From positions 62,001-126,000 of the forward strand of contig NZ_PUEJ01000008.1 of NCBI RefSeq assembly GCF_002982075.1: a stretch of DNA of 64,000 nucleotides, in the 5' to 3' direction. The notes below the pieces were generated by a model. It was not told the origin of the DNA. It saw nothing but the letters and a program-made list of their open reading frames with translations, and did not search any database. Source of the DNA: Labrys okinawensis (GTDB taxonomy: Bacteria > Pseudomonadota > Alphaproteobacteria > Rhizobiales > Labraceae). A program made the translations under genes and the position numbers. Shown one piece after another: positions 17,410 through 26,676 of the stretch (the stretch's first letter is position 1; every line of letters begins with the position of its first letter).

Positions 17410-18501
17410 ATGAACGGTCCCGTTCCCCGCAAGGGCATCCTCGACATCGATGCTTATGTGCCCGGCAAGTCGGCGGCGCCCGCCGGCGTCAAGCTCTGGA
17501 AATTGTCGTCCAACGAGACGCCGCTCGGTCCGAGCGCCCACGCCAAGGCCGCCTATGCCGCTGCCGGCGAGAAGCTCGAACTCTATCCCGATGGTGCTTC
17601 CTCTGCCCTGCGGACGGCAATCGCGGCGCGCTACGGCCTGGACCCCGCTTGGTTGATCTGCGGCGCCGGTTCGGACGAACTTCTCTCGCTGCTGGCCTAT
17701 ACCTATCTCGGCCCGGGAGACGAGGCCGTTTACAGCGAGCACGGCTTCCTGGTCTACAAGATCGCTACGCTCGCCGCCGGTGCGACGCCGGTGGTGGCGC
17801 CCGAGAAGAACTACACCGCCGATGTCGATGCCCTGCTGGCGCGGGTGACGGCGAAGACGAAGATCGTCTTCCTCGCCAACCCTAACAACCCGACTGGCAC
17901 CTATCTGCCCTTCGACGAGGTCAAGCGGCTGCATGCCGGACTGCGCTCCGACATCCTCCTGGTGCTCGATGCCGCCTATGCCGAATATGTGCGGGCGAAT
18001 GACTATGAATCCGGCCTTGAACTGGTCGCGACCAGCCCCAACGTGGTGATGGCCCGCACTTTCTCGAAGATCTATGGCCTGGCCAATCTGCGTCTGGGCT
18101 GGATGGTGGGCCCGCCCGCTGTAATCGACGCGGTCAACCGCATCCGTGGCCCCTTCAACGTTTCCGGCCCGGCCATGGCGGCCGGCATCGCGGCCATCCA
18201 GGATGACGGCCATGTGGCCGATGCCATCGCGCACAACGACAAATGGCTCGCTTTCCTCACCAAGGAACTCACCGGCCTCGGCCTTGGCGTGACGCCATCG
18301 GTCGGCAATTTCCTGCTGGTGCATTTCCCGAAGGAAGCCGGCAAGAGTGCCAGGGATGCCGATGCCTTCTTGACCGAACGCGGGCTCATCCTCAGGCGTG
18401 TCGACGCCTATGGCCTGCCCGATGCCCTGCGCCTGACTATCGGTCCTGAGGAGGCCAACCGCCTGGTGGTCGAAACGTTGCGCGAGTTTCTGAGCAAATA
18501 A
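17410..18501 (+). CDS. hisC: Histidinol-phosphate/aromatic aminotransferase
   Basis: 363 aa class I/II PLP aminotransferase of the HisC branch: [11 protein letters not shown] at the N-terminus, [20 protein letters not shown] and the Schiff-base lysine K220 in [16 protein letters not shown]. Start ATG at 17410, 18 bp after the chorismate mutase gene. Placed between chorismate mutase and tyrC, it may act on prephenate or phenylpyruvate-type keto acids as well as imidazole-acetol phosphate; HisC paralogues in such clusters often have aromatic specificity. That is inference from context. Confidence 0.9.
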   Translation: MNGPVPRKGILDIDAYVPGKSAAPAGVKLWKLSSNETPLGPSAHAKAAYAAAGEKLELYPDGASSALRTAIAARYGLDPAWLICGAGSDELLSLLAYTYLGPGDEAVYSEHGFLVYKIATLAAGATPVVAPEKNYTADVDALLARVTAKTKIVFLANPNNPTGTYLPFDEVKRLHAGLRSDILLVLDAAYAEYVRANDYESGLELVATSPNVVMARTFSKIYGLANLRLGWMVGPPAVIDAVNRIRGPFNVSGPAMAAGIAAIQDDGHVADAIAHNDKWLAFLTKELTGLGLGVTPSVGNFLLVHFPKEAGKSARDADAFLTERGLILRRVDAYGLPDALRLTIGPEEANRLVVETLREFLSK

Positions 18502-18567
18502 CCTAAATTTCTCTTTTTCCGCCAACCCCTTTCCTGTTCCCGGAGAGGGAGCCAATCCGGAGCCGTC

Positions 18568-19272
18568 ATGTCCGATCTTTCCGCCTTCCCGATCACCAGG
18601 CGCTGGCCGGCCCAGCATCCCGATCGCATCCAGCTCTACTCGCTGCCCACGCCCAATGGCGTGAAGGTATCGATCATGCTGGAGGAGACCGGCCTCACCT
18701 ATGAGCCGCATCTCATCGACATCGGCAAGAACGAGACCTGGGGGCCAGAATTCCTGTCGCTCAATCCTAATGGCAAGATCCCGGCGATCATCGATCCCGA
18801 CGGCCCGGGTGGCAAGCCCCTCGGCCTGTTCGAATCCGGCGCCATCCTGCTCTATCTCGCCGAGAAGACCGGCAGGTTCCTGCCGGCCGATGCCGCTGCC
18901 CGCTACGAGACCATCCAATGGGTGTTCTTCCAGATGGCGGCGATCGGACCGATGTTCGGCCAACTCGGCTTCTTCCACAAATTCGCCGGCCGCGAGATCG
19001 AGGACAAGCGTCCGCTCGAACGCTACCGTGCCGAATCCAAGCGCCTGCTCGGCGTGCTCGAAACGCGCCTGGAGGGGCGCGACTGGCTGATGGGCGCCGA
19101 GTACACCATCGCCGACATCGCCACGCTGGGTTGGGTGCGCAACCTCGTCGGTTTCTATGGTGCAGGCGAACTGGTCGACTATGCCAGCCTAAAGCAAGTG
19201 CCGGCCTGGCTCGAGCGCGGCCTCGCCCGCCCCGCCGTGCAGCGTGGGCTGGAAATTCCGAAGAGAGGCTGA
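18568..19272 (+). CDS. Glutathione S-transferase (YfcG/YghU-like)
   Basis: 234 aa. It has the N-terminal extension RRWPAQHPDRIQLYSLPTPN before the thioredoxin-like domain, NPNGKIPAIID with the cis-proline, ESGAILLYLAEKTG for glutathione binding, and a helical C-domain with YTIADIATLGW. This pattern belongs to the Nu-class YfcG/YghU disulfide-bond reductases. It lies 66 bp after hisC and ends 54 bp before a strong terminator, which would end the transcript. Confidence 0.9.
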   Translation: MSDLSAFPITRRWPAQHPDRIQLYSLPTPNGVKVSIMLEETGLTYEPHLIDIGKNETWGPEFLSLNPNGKIPAIIDPDGPGGKPLGLFESGAILLYLAEKTGRFLPADAAARYETIQWVFFQMAAIGPMFGQLGFFHKFAGREIEDKRPLERYRAESKRLLGVLETRLEGRDWLMGAEYTIADIATLGWVRNLVGFYGAGELVDYASLKQVPAWLERGLARPAVQRGLEIPKRG

Positions 19273-19326
19273 AGCCCCCGACAGGACTGGTCTTCTGCCG
19301 TCTCTTCACTGCCGATGACATGAAAA

Positions 19327-19366
19327 AAAGCGACGCGGCCGTTTCCGGCCGCGTCGCTTTTCATTT
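19327..19366. terminator. Bidirectional rho-independent terminator after the GST gene
   Basis: Perfect 15-bp stem (19327-19341 with 19346-19360) containing GCGACGCGGCCG, loop TTTC, flanked by an A-run on the left and TTTTCATTTT on the right. It can stop transcription rightward from the GST gene and, through the A-run, leftward. Confidence 0.9.
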
Positions 19367-19467
19367 TGGACGTCCAGCTTCGAGTGTCAGTGAGGGGCGC
19401 TGTCCCAGGGAGGATTTGCCTTCCCCGGCCTCATCGTGCACAGAAGTCGAAAATTTCCAGGGTTCCC

Positions 19468-20397
19468 ATGTCTGACGCTCCTTTTCTCTTCGACCGGCTC
19501 TGCGTGATCGGAATCGGCCTGATCGGCTCCTCCATCCTGCGGGCGGCCCGCAGCTACGGGCTTTCCCGGACATTGGTGGCGGCAGACCTTTCTCAAAAGG
19601 TGATCGGCCGCGTCGAGGAACTCGGTATCGCCGATGTCGCCACCACGGATTTCGGCGCTGCCGTCACGGACGCCGATTGCGTCATTCTCTGCGTGCCCTC
19701 GGGCGCCTTCGGCGTGGTGACCGAGATCATCGCTCCGCATCTCAAGCCAGGCGCCGTCATATCCGACTCCGGCTCGGTCAAGGGCGCCGTGGTGGCGCAG
19801 ATGTCGCCTTTCCTCCCATCGGGCGTGCACTTTATCCCGGCTCATCCCGTGGCCGGCACCGAGCATTCGGGGCCTGATGCCGGTTTTGCCGAATTGTTCG
19901 AGAACCGCTGGTGCATCTTCACACCGGCCGAGAACATCGACGCCGAGGCGCTGGCGCGCTATCGCGCCTTCTGGGAGAGGCTCGGCTCCAAGGTGGAGCG
20001 CATGACACCGGAGCATCACGACCTCGTGCTCGCCGTTACCAGCCATGTCCCGCATCTCATTGCCTACAACATCGTGGGCACCGCCGACGATCTGGAGACG
20101 GTGACTCAGTCGGAGGTGATCAAGTTTTCCGCCGGCGGCTTCCGCGACTTCACGCGCATCGCCGCCTCAGACCCCACCATGTGGCGCGATGTCTTCCTCA
20201 ACAACAAGAAGGCCGTGCTGGAAGTGCTCGGCCGCTTCTCGGAGGATCTGGCCTATCTGCAGCGGGCGATCCGCTGGGGAGAGGGCGACAAATTGTTCGA
20301 TCTTTTCACCCGCACCAGGGCGGTGCGCCGCTCGATCATCGACCAGGGGCAGGAGACGGCTGCTCCCGATTTCGGCCGCCCGCACGGCAAGCACTGA
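19468..20397 (+). CDS. tyrC: Prephenate/arogenate (cyclohexadienyl) dehydrogenase
   Basis: 309 aa from the ATG at 19468; the longer frame from 19366 begins inside the terminator region. NAD-binding fold at the N-terminus (VIGIGLIGSSI), then SGSVKGAVV, HPVAGTEHSG with the catalytic His, and TSHVPHLIAYN, all characteristic of TyrA/TyrC dehydrogenases. It makes 4-hydroxyphenylpyruvate or tyrosine from prephenate or arogenate. It lacks a fused mutase domain, consistent with the separate chorismate mutase nearby. Confidence 0.92.
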   Translation: MSDAPFLFDRLCVIGIGLIGSSILRAARSYGLSRTLVAADLSQKVIGRVEELGIADVATTDFGAAVTDADCVILCVPSGAFGVVTEIIAPHLKPGAVISDSGSVKGAVVAQMSPFLPSGVHFIPAHPVAGTEHSGPDAGFAELFENRWCIFTPAENIDAEALARYRAFWERLGSKVERMTPEHHDLVLAVTSHVPHLIAYNIVGTADDLETVTQSEVIKFSAGGFRDFTRIAASDPTMWRDVFLNNKKAVLEVLGRFSEDLAYLQRAIRWGEGDKLFDLFTRTRAVRRSIIDQGQETAAPDFGRPHGKH

Positions 20398-20538
20398 AGC
20401 CCGTTGCCAATCGGCCTATCGCATAGCCGCCATCAGCCTCGTCAGGGCCGCCAAATCCTGTCGTTTGCAGGCTAGCGGCTGGCTCGGTTGCGACCTTAAT
20501 TAGCAGGTGACTTCTCTCCAAGGCGGAACGGAAAGACC

Positions 20539-21444
20539 ATGACCGAAACGGTTATTACTTCGGAAAAGCAAAAGGTCGTGCTGGGCTTCGACAAGCGCTT
20601 CGTCATGATCGGCGAACGCATCAACCCGACGGGCCGTAAGCTGCTCGCCGCGGAGATGGCGGCCGGCGACTATTCGCGTGTCGTCTCCGACGCGATCGCC
20701 CAGGTCGAGGCCGGTGCCCAGATGCTGGACGTGAATGCCGGCATCCCGCTCGCCGACGAGCCCAAGATCCTGGCCGAATGCGTCAAGCTGGTGCAGGACA
20801 CCGTGCCGGTGCCGCTCTCGATCGACTCATCCATCGTGGAAGCGCTGGAGGCCGGCCTTTCCGTCTACAAGGGCAAGCCCTTGGTCAATTCCGTCACCGG
20901 CGAGGAAGAGCGCCTCGAGCGCGTGCTGCCGCTGGTGAAGAAATACAATGCTGCCGTCGTCGCCATTTCGAACGACGAAACCGGTATCTCTGAAGATCCC
21001 GATGTGCGCTATGAAGTTGCCAAGAAGATCGTCGAGCGCGCCGCCGACTACGGCATCCCGCGTGAGGACATCGTGGTCGACCCGCTGGTGATGCCGGTTG
21101 GCGCTATCAACGATGCCGGCCGCAAGCTGATGCACCTCCTGCGCCGTCTGCAGACCGAACTGAAGGTTAACACCACCTGCGGCGCCTCCAACTTCTCCTT
21201 CGGCCTGCCGAACCGCCGCGGCCTCAATGCCTCCTTCCTGCCGATGATGATCGGCGCCGGCATGACGTCGGCGATCATGAATCCCCTCCACCTGGAGGAC
21301 ATTCAGGCCATTCTCGGCGCCGACGTGGTGATGGGCCATGATCCCAACTGCATGAGCTGGATCAAGAAGTTCCGCGAGCCGCAGCCGGAAGCCGCCGAGG
21401 GCGCCGGTGCCGGCCGCCGCGAGCGTCGCCGCGCGCGGGCATAA
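20539..21444 (+). CDS. Methyltetrahydrofolate:corrinoid methyltransferase (pterin-binding)
   Basis: 301 aa, a TIM barrel of the dihydropteroate-synthase/pterin-binding family: MIGERINPTGRK at the start, AQMLDVNAGIP, PLSIDSS, VNSVTG, and NTTCGASNFSFGLPNR. It matches the methyl-THF-binding module of MetH and of corrinoid-dependent methyltransferase systems. The basic C-terminal tail (GRRERRRARA) is low-complexity. The next gene encodes a RamA-like reactivase with a similar basic tail, so the pair probably serves a split, B12-dependent methyl transfer, as in split methionine synthases. No corrinoid-binding or homocysteine-binding gene is in the window. Confidence 0.88.
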   Translation: MTETVITSEKQKVVLGFDKRFVMIGERINPTGRKLLAAEMAAGDYSRVVSDAIAQVEAGAQMLDVNAGIPLADEPKILAECVKLVQDTVPVPLSIDSSIVEALEAGLSVYKGKPLVNSVTGEEERLERVLPLVKKYNAAVVAISNDETGISEDPDVRYEVAKKIVERAADYGIPREDIVVDPLVMPVGAINDAGRKLMHLLRRLQTELKVNTTCGASNFSFGLPNRRGLNASFLPMMIGAGMTSAIMNPLHLEDIQAILGADVVMGHDPNCMSWIKKFREPQPEAAEGAGAGRRERRRARA

Positions 21445-21454
21445 GGCGCGCACC

Positions 21455-21616
21455 CCTTCTCCCGAGCGGGAGTGGTTTGGGGTGAGGGAGGTATCCCGAA
21501 TATCCTGGCCAAGGCCTCCAGCCCTTTCGCTTGCGGCTCTGGCAAAGACGAATACTTAAAGGGTTATGGATAAACCCTCACCCCACCCCCTCTCCCGAAC
21601 CGGGAGAGGGGAGCTT
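21455..21616. repeat. Inverted intergenic repeat between corrinoid-system genes
   Basis: Two related arms in opposite orientation: TCTCCCGAGCGGGAGTGG-GGTGAGGGAGG at 21458-21491 and CCCTCACCCCACCCCCTCTC-CCGAACCGGGAGAGGG at 21575-21613. The rightmost CTCTCCCGAACCGGGAGAG is itself a hairpin. It occupies most of the 189-bp gap and may attenuate read-through into the reactivase gene. Confidence 0.65.
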
Positions 21617-21633
21617 GTTCCAAGGCCCCGCCG

Positions 21634-23646
21634 ATGACCAATCCGCTCGTCTTCTTCGCTCCCTCCGGCAAGCGTGGCCGTTTTCCCGAAGGCACTTCTG
21701 TCCTCGAGGCGGCGCGCAAGCTCGGCGTCGACCTCGATTCGGTCTGCGGCGGACGCGGCATTTGCGGGCGCTGCCAGGTCGAGGTCGGTGACGGTAAGTT
21801 CCCCAAGCTCGGCATCGTCTCGGCGCCTGACCATGTCACCGAATGGAACGCGGTGGAGGAGCGCTACGTCTCCAAGCGGGGGCCGCTCGCCGAGGGCCGG
21901 CGCCTCGGCTGCCAGGCCAAATTGTGCAGCGACGTCGTCATCGATGTGCCGCCCGATAGCCAGGTCCACCGTCAGGTGGTACGCAAGAGTGCTGCGATCC
22001 GCAACATCGCCATCGAACCGGTAGTGGCGCTGCATTATGTCGAGGTGCGCGAGCCCGACATGCACGAGCCTTCCAGCGATTTCCGCCGCCTGCAGGAGGC
22101 GCTGGAACAGCAATGGGGCCTCAAGGACATCACGGCGCCCTTGGAGTCGCTGCGCTTGCTGCAATGGTCGCTGCGCCAGGGCCAGTGGTCGGTGACGGTG
22201 GCCATCAGGCACAAGCGCGAGATCGTCGGCATCTGGCCCGGCCTGCACGAGCAGGGAGTGGGCCTTGCCGTCGACATCGGCTCCACGACCATCGCCGCGC
22301 ATCTGTGCGATCTCGCCAGCGGCGAGGTGCTGGCGTCCTCCGGCATCATGAACCCGCAGATCCGCTTCGGCGAGGATGTGATGAGCCGCGTCTCCTATGT
22401 GATGATGAATCCGGGCGGCGATATCGAACTCACCACGGCGGTGCGCGAGGCCATTGCCGAGCTTGCCGTGTCCGTCACCAAGGAGGTCGGCCTCAGCTCC
22501 AACGACATTCTGGAGATGACCGTGGTCGCCAACCCGATCATGCATCATCTCTTCCTCGGCCTCGATCCAACCGAACTCGGCGGCGCGCCCTTCGCGCTCA
22601 CCATCGACGGCGCCTATCAGACGCGGGCGGCCCATCTCAACCTGCCGCTCTCTAGCGGAGCCTATGTCTATGTGCTGCCCTGCATCGCCGGCCATGTCGG
22701 CGCTGACACGGCCGGCGTGGTGCTCTCGGAAGGGCCTTATCTCAGGCCGGAAGTGTCGCTGGTGGTCGATGTCGGTACCAATGCCGAGATCGTGCTGGGC
22801 AATCGCGAGCGCCTGCTCGCCTGCTCCTCGCCCACCGGCCCCGCCTTCGAAGGCGGCCAGATTTCTTCGGGCCAGCGAGCCGCCCCCGGCGCCATCGAGC
22901 GCGTACGCATTGATCCCGTCACGCTGGAGCCGCGCTACAAGGTGATCGGCTCCGACCTGTGGTCGGATGAGCCGGGCTTCGACAAGGCGGTGGTTCGCAC
23001 CGGTGTCACCGGCATCTGCGGTTCGGGCATCATCGAGGCGATCGCCGAGATGCTGCTGGCGGGCCTGATCACGCCGGACGGCGTGGTCGACGGCGCCATG
23101 GCGGCCCGCTCTCCGCGCGTCGAGGAAGACGGGCGCACCTTCAAATATCTCATCCGCGAGGGCGAGCCGCGCATCGCCATCACCCAGAACGACGTGCGTG
23201 CCATTCAGCTCGGCAAGGCCGCGCTCTATGCCGGTGTGCGCCTCCTGATGGACCGCTACGGCGTCACCGCCGTCGACCGCATCACGCTGGCGGGCGCATT
23301 CGGCAGCCATATCGACGTGAAGCACGCCATGATCCTGGGCCTGGTGCCCGATTGCGAGCTCGACAAGGTCGGCTCGGCCGGCAATGCCGCCGGTACCGGC
23401 GCACGCATCGCCCTGCTCAATGCCTCGGCCCGCACCGAGATTGAGGATGTGGTACGGCGCATCGAGAAGGTGGAAACGGCGATCGAGCCTTCCTTCCAGG
23501 CCCATTTCGTCGGTGCCATGGCAATCCCGCACAAATCCGATCCGTTCCCGCATCTGGAGGCGGCGCTTGGCGTCACCTTCAAGCGTGGCGGTGGTGAGGG
23601 CGAGGGGGGCGGTGGCGGCCGGGAGCGGCGGCGCCGGCGGGGCTGA
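21634..23646 (+). CDS. RamA/RACE-like corrinoid reactivation protein (2Fe-2S plus ASKHA, DUF4445)
   Basis: 670 aa. The N-terminal 90 residues form a plant-type 2Fe-2S ferredoxin domain with C38, C44 and C47 (CGGRGICGRC) and a fourth Cys near residue 93. A linker domain precedes an ATPase of the acetate kinase/Hsp70/actin type, with GLAVDIGSTTIAAHLCDL (phosphate 1), VVDVGTNAEIVLGN and TLAGAFGSHID. Proteins of this type use ATP and a low-potential electron to reactivate oxidised cob(II)alamin on corrinoid proteins, and have been linked to split methionine synthases in alphaproteobacteria. It follows the methyl-THF methyltransferase on the same strand. Confidence 0.88.
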   Translation: MTNPLVFFAPSGKRGRFPEGTSVLEAARKLGVDLDSVCGGRGICGRCQVEVGDGKFPKLGIVSAPDHVTEWNAVEERYVSKRGPLAEGRRLGCQAKLCSDVVIDVPPDSQVHRQVVRKSAAIRNIAIEPVVALHYVEVREPDMHEPSSDFRRLQEALEQQWGLKDITAPLESLRLLQWSLRQGQWSVTVAIRHKREIVGIWPGLHEQGVGLAVDIGSTTIAAHLCDLASGEVLASSGIMNPQIRFGEDVMSRVSYVMMNPGGDIELTTAVREAIAELAVSVTKEVGLSSNDILEMTVVANPIMHHLFLGLDPTELGGAPFALTIDGAYQTRAAHLNLPLSSGAYVYVLPCIAGHVGADTAGVVLSEGPYLRPEVSLVVDVGTNAEIVLGNRERLLACSSPTGPAFEGGQISSGQRAAPGAIERVRIDPVTLEPRYKVIGSDLWSDEPGFDKAVVRTGVTGICGSGIIEAIAEMLLAGLITPDGVVDGAMAARSPRVEEDGRTFKYLIREGEPRIAITQNDVRAIQLGKAALYAGVRLLMDRYGVTAVDRITLAGAFGSHIDVKHAMILGLVPDCELDKVGSAGNAAGTGARIALLNASARTEIEDVVRRIEKVETAIEPSFQAHFVGAMAIPHKSDPFPHLEAALGVTFKRGGGEGEGGGGGRERRRRRG

Positions 23647-23656
23647 TCGGTAGGAA

Positions 23657-23712
23657 GCGCGGACATGGCAGCGACAGGCCTTCATGTCGCGATGCGTGTT
23701 CCTCTCTTGGAA
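23657..23712. repeat. REP-like palindrome, chromosomal copy
   Basis: GCGGACATGG-CAGCGACAGGCCTTCATGTCGCG-GCGT..CCTCTCTTGGA, closely matching 48510-48563 in the prophage. The core CGACA..TTCATGTCG is an imperfect hairpin. It lies between the reactivase gene and the DUF2461 gene. Confidence 0.6.
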
Positions 23713-23742
23713 ATATCATTCCTTCCACGATAGGAAGGGGTG

Positions 23743-24465
23743 ATGTCAGGATTCCAGGGATTGCCCATGCCCGCTTCTTTCACCGGCTTCGGCGAGAAGG
23801 CGCTGCCCTTCTTCAAAGCGCTCAAATTCCACATGAGCCGCGACTGGTTCCAGGAGAATCGCGATCTCTATGACAGCCACGTGCTGGCGCCCTTTTCGGC
23901 CCTGATCGAGGCGGTCAACGCGGCCTGCATCGCCAAGGGGCTGCCGATGCGCGGTACGCCCAAGAGCGCACTCTTCCGCATTCATCGCGATGTGCGCTTC
24001 GCCAAGGACAAGCGCCCCTACAAGACCCATGCCGGCGCCGTGATGACACGCTCGGGCGCCAAGAACGACCCGGGCCTTACCTATATCCACATCTCCCCCG
24101 AGGGGTGCTTTGCCGCTGTCGGCTTCTACGACCTCGAGCCCAAGCAGCTTGCCGCCTTCCGTCAGGCGATCATCGCCGTCCCCGAGCGCTTCCGTGCCAT
24201 GAGTGCAGAGCTCGCCGCAGCCGGGCTCGCCTTCGATCCGCAATGGAGCCTCAAGCGCCCGCCACGCGAGGCCGCCGGCATCGAAGATGCCGATCTCGTC
24301 GCGGCCCTTAAGCTGAAATCGATCGTGGTGAAGCGGCCCCTGCCGGACACCCTGATCCGTAGCCCGCAACTGGTGGACGCCTGCACGGGCCTGATTGAAG
24401 ATGCTTTGCCGCTGCTCGATTTCGGGTGGTCGGCTCTGGCGGCGCTGGCACCGGAACGTGGTTAA
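23743..24465 (+). CDS. DUF2461 family protein
   Basis: 240 aa from the ATG at 23743, immediately after AGGAAGGGG; another ATG at 23767 has its own AGGGA site and is equally plausible. Family features: FSG-like N-terminus (SFTGFGEKALPFFKALK), RDWFQENRDLYDSHV, FRIHRDVRFAKDKRPYKTH and a G-Y-Y-like FYDLEPKQL. The function of DUF2461 is unknown; the conserved Arg/Asp/Lys cluster suggests a binding or catalytic site. It has no obvious functional link to its neighbours. Confidence 0.88.
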   Translation: MSGFQGLPMPASFTGFGEKALPFFKALKFHMSRDWFQENRDLYDSHVLAPFSALIEAVNAACIAKGLPMRGTPKSALFRIHRDVRFAKDKRPYKTHAGAVMTRSGAKNDPGLTYIHISPEGCFAAVGFYDLEPKQLAAFRQAIIAVPERFRAMSAELAAAGLAFDPQWSLKRPPREAAGIEDADLVAALKLKSIVVKRPLPDTLIRSPQLVDACTGLIEDALPLLDFGWSALAALAPERG

Positions 24466-24510
24466 AGACTGCACAGAGATAGAGTCGGGGATAATACATT
24501 GGGGAGCCGA

Positions 24511-24816
24511 ATGACGAGCGCTGATTCTGTCCGCTATCGCGCCGTTGCCGGCCTCGAGCGGACACTGCTGCCGGATGGTTGTGCGGTCTATGACCGCGGC
24601 AGGCGGGAAATCCACTATCTGAACCCGGCTGCGACGGCGATCCTGGCGCTTTGCGGAACGGCGAATGACAGAGAGAGCATCGCCGAGGCCTTGCAGGGAT
24701 TATTCAATCTGCCTGCCGCTCCGTCGGAGGACGTCGGTGCCTGCATCGACACCCTGGCGGAGAAGGGTCTGATCGAAATCCAAATCGACCCATTTGGGCG
24801 AACCGATCGGACATAG
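24511..24816 (+). CDS. PqqD-like peptide chaperone
   Basis: 101 aa from ATG 24511, with GGGGAG 4 bp upstream. The sequence follows the PqqD winged-helix pattern: hydrophobic strand GCAVYDRGRREIHYLNPAATAIL, the ALCG turn, a helical middle and DTLAEKGLIEI. PqqD-family proteins bind ribosomally made precursor peptides for modifying enzymes, and also occur in HPr-kinase-linked gene sets without peptides. No radical-SAM enzyme or precursor peptide is nearby. Its stop lies 13 bp before the start of the GT10 gene, so they may share a transcript. Confidence 0.75.
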   Translation: MTSADSVRYRAVAGLERTLLPDGCAVYDRGRREIHYLNPAATAILALCGTANDRESIAEALQGLFNLPAAPSEDVGACIDTLAEKGLIEIQIDPFGRTDRT

Positions 24817-24829
24817 GAAGCGAGTCGCC

Positions 24830-25753
24830 ATGCTGATTCTGATCTTCGACGCCCATTGGGGGCATCCCCTTGGCCAGGAGGATACGATCGAAGGCGTAGA
24901 AATCACCACGGACCGGTCGCGCTTTGCTGAAGCGGATGTCGTCATCTGCCACCTGCCCGAATGGAAAGAGGATCGGATAACCGCCATCAGGCCCTGGAGT
25001 TGGGAGCTCAAGCCGAAAAAGCGGCCTGGCCAGATCTGGGTTGGCTGCTCTTTGGAATGCGAGGACCATTATCCGGTCATGCGCGATGCGCGATTCATGC
25101 AGCATTTCGACTTGACCATGACTTATCGCCTGGATTCGGACATTCCCACCACCTACGCCATTCCGTTCGGTTCTGTGGCTAACATGCTGAGCGCGCTCCG
25201 CCGGCCGCCCCCGCCCAAGACCGAAGACGCGCCGCTGGTGTCCTTCATCTCGAGCGATGTCGACCGCAATGACCGGCGCGCTTATCTCTACGAACTGAGC
25301 CGCTATATTGCGATCGATTCCTACGGCAAGTTCCTGAACAACAGGCGGCTTCCAACCGACAGGGGCCGGGAATCGAAGTTGGATGTGATCGGCGCTTATA
25401 GATTTACCATTGCCTTCGAGAACGCTCGCAGCAACGACTATGTAACCGAGAAACTCTTCGACGCTTTTTGGGCCGGATCGGTGCCCGTCTATTTCGGAGC
25501 GCCGAATGTCGAGAAATTCGTGCCGGGAAGCAATTGCTATATCGATGCATCACGCTTCGCGGATCCGAAGGATTTGGCCGAGCATCTCAAGCGGCTTGCC
25601 AGCGACGAAGCCGCCTATCAGCGCCTGTTCGCCTGGAAACAACGGCCCTTGCGCAGCCATTTCCTCACGCTGATTGAACGTGAGGCGCGCCCGCCACTGA
25701 CTCGCTTGAGCGAGTTGATTTTGGGAAGGCTCGGGGATTGCGCTGCGTTGTAA
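24830..25753 (+). CDS. Glycosyltransferase family 10 (alpha-1,3/4-fucosyltransferase-like)
   Basis: 307 aa from ATG 24830, with AGGAAG about 8 bp upstream. The C-terminal half carries the GT10 donor-binding signature: RFTIAFENARSNDYVTEK, then AGSVPVYFGAPN and NCYIDASRF. The N-terminal half is divergent, with DVVICHLPEW and CSLECEDHYP. GT10 enzymes transfer L-fucose from GDP-fucose to surface glycans; GDP-fucose synthesis genes are not in the window, so the donor could differ. Just upstream of the phage-bearing tRNA gene. Confidence 0.88.
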   Translation: MLILIFDAHWGHPLGQEDTIEGVEITTDRSRFAEADVVICHLPEWKEDRITAIRPWSWELKPKKRPGQIWVGCSLECEDHYPVMRDARFMQHFDLTMTYRLDSDIPTTYAIPFGSVANMLSALRRPPPPKTEDAPLVSFISSDVDRNDRRAYLYELSRYIAIDSYGKFLNNRRLPTDRGRESKLDVIGAYRFTIAFENARSNDYVTEKLFDAFWAGSVPVYFGAPNVEKFVPGSNCYIDASRFADPKDLAEHLKRLASDEAAYQRLFAWKQRPLRSHFLTLIEREARPPLTRLSELILGRLGDCAAL

Positions 25754-26015
25754 ATGGCGCTGCCGTGGGATAGCATGATGCCCAGAGAACTCGAGTCCAA
25801 GCTGGAGAAAGTGGATGCCGTCTACGAGCGATGAAGTTCTGGTGCCGAGCACGGTGGATGTTCATTCGGCCGTAGACGCGCAGATTGCGGCGCAGGATCT
25901 GTTGGCCGCACTAAAGCAGGTTTGTGCTGACCACTATCAATCGCCCGCAGTCGTTTCCTTCCCGATCAACGGAGCGACAGTCCTGGACGCTATGGCTGTA
26001 ACCGGGAATTTCTAA
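25753..26015 (+). other. Small ORFs of doubtful status before the tRNA
   Basis: The GT10 stop overlaps an ATG (TAATG) that opens a 26-codon ORF to 25833, and a 66-codon ORF overlaps it from 25815 to 26015. Neither matches a family I know. The coupling at TAATG is suggestive, but coding potential is weak; these may be fragments of a gene cut off near the tRNA. From 26016 to 26162 I see nothing. Confidence 0.2.
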
Positions 26016-26162
26016 GACACCGAATTGAATGAGGAGCTTGGTTCTCGCTGCTTCCTGCGCGAGCATGCCGCTGCGGGCATTCATTCAAGCACAAACAAGA
26101 CCAGGTGCTACCGAAAGGACTTGACCTTTCCCGTGCGAACGGGTTTTCGTGGCGCCCAGGCT

Positions 26163-26239
<77 letters not shown>

Positions 26240-26361
26240 CGCACCTATATGGTTCGTCTGCTTCATTCGGTGGCATATCAGGTGGCCGGACAGCGAGCTG
26301 AGTTATCCGAAAACTCACGGATCGAAGACCCCAAAAAGCCTTCCCGCAGAATGCTGATCGG

Positions 26362-26676
26362 TCAGCGAGGACTGATGGTTCTCGATGGTAGTTTGTCATC
26401 GATGAGGCGATCGAGCTTGGCCTCGATGCGGCGTGTGGTTTCGACGAAGGCCTGCATCGTGGTCTCGGCTCTTGCAAAGCGCTCGCGAACCTCGGAACTG
26501 CCGTCCTTGAGCTTGCCGATCTCGACCTCGAGCTTGAGGTTGCGTTCCTCGATGACTGTGACGCGGCTGTTGAGCTGGCTCGACCACCAGACGACGCCGC
26601 CGGTCTGGACGAAGAGGGCGATTACCAAGGCGAGCGGGATCTTCTTGTCCACGCTCCAGCTTTCCCTTTCGCTCAT
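26362..26676 (-). CDS. Small membrane-anchored coiled-coil protein of the lysis region
   Basis: 104 aa from the ATG at 26676, which overlaps the o-spanin stop by 4 bp. One transmembrane helix (about 13-32, IPLALVIALFVQTGGVVWW) is followed by a long coiled coil and a basic tail. It could be a holin or an accessory spanin-like protein; the single N-terminal helix with a coiled-coil periplasmic or cytoplasmic tail does not decide. It is the last phage gene before the tRNA. Confidence 0.6.
   Translation of the reverse strand: MSERESWSVDKKIPLALVIALFVQTGGVVWWSSQLNSRVTVIEERNLKLEVEIGKLKDGSSEVRERFARAETTMQAFVETTRRIEAKLDRLIDDKLPSRTISPR

Noticed and set aside
17404-18978. 524-aa minus-strand ORF opposite hisC and GST
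   Set aside because: Spans two unrelated, well-recognised genes in antisense.
21556-23685. 709-aa minus-strand ORF opposite the corrinoid reactivase
   Set aside because: Low-complexity, Arg/Gly/His-rich translation and exactly antisense to a well-conserved gene; a GC-rich frame shadow.
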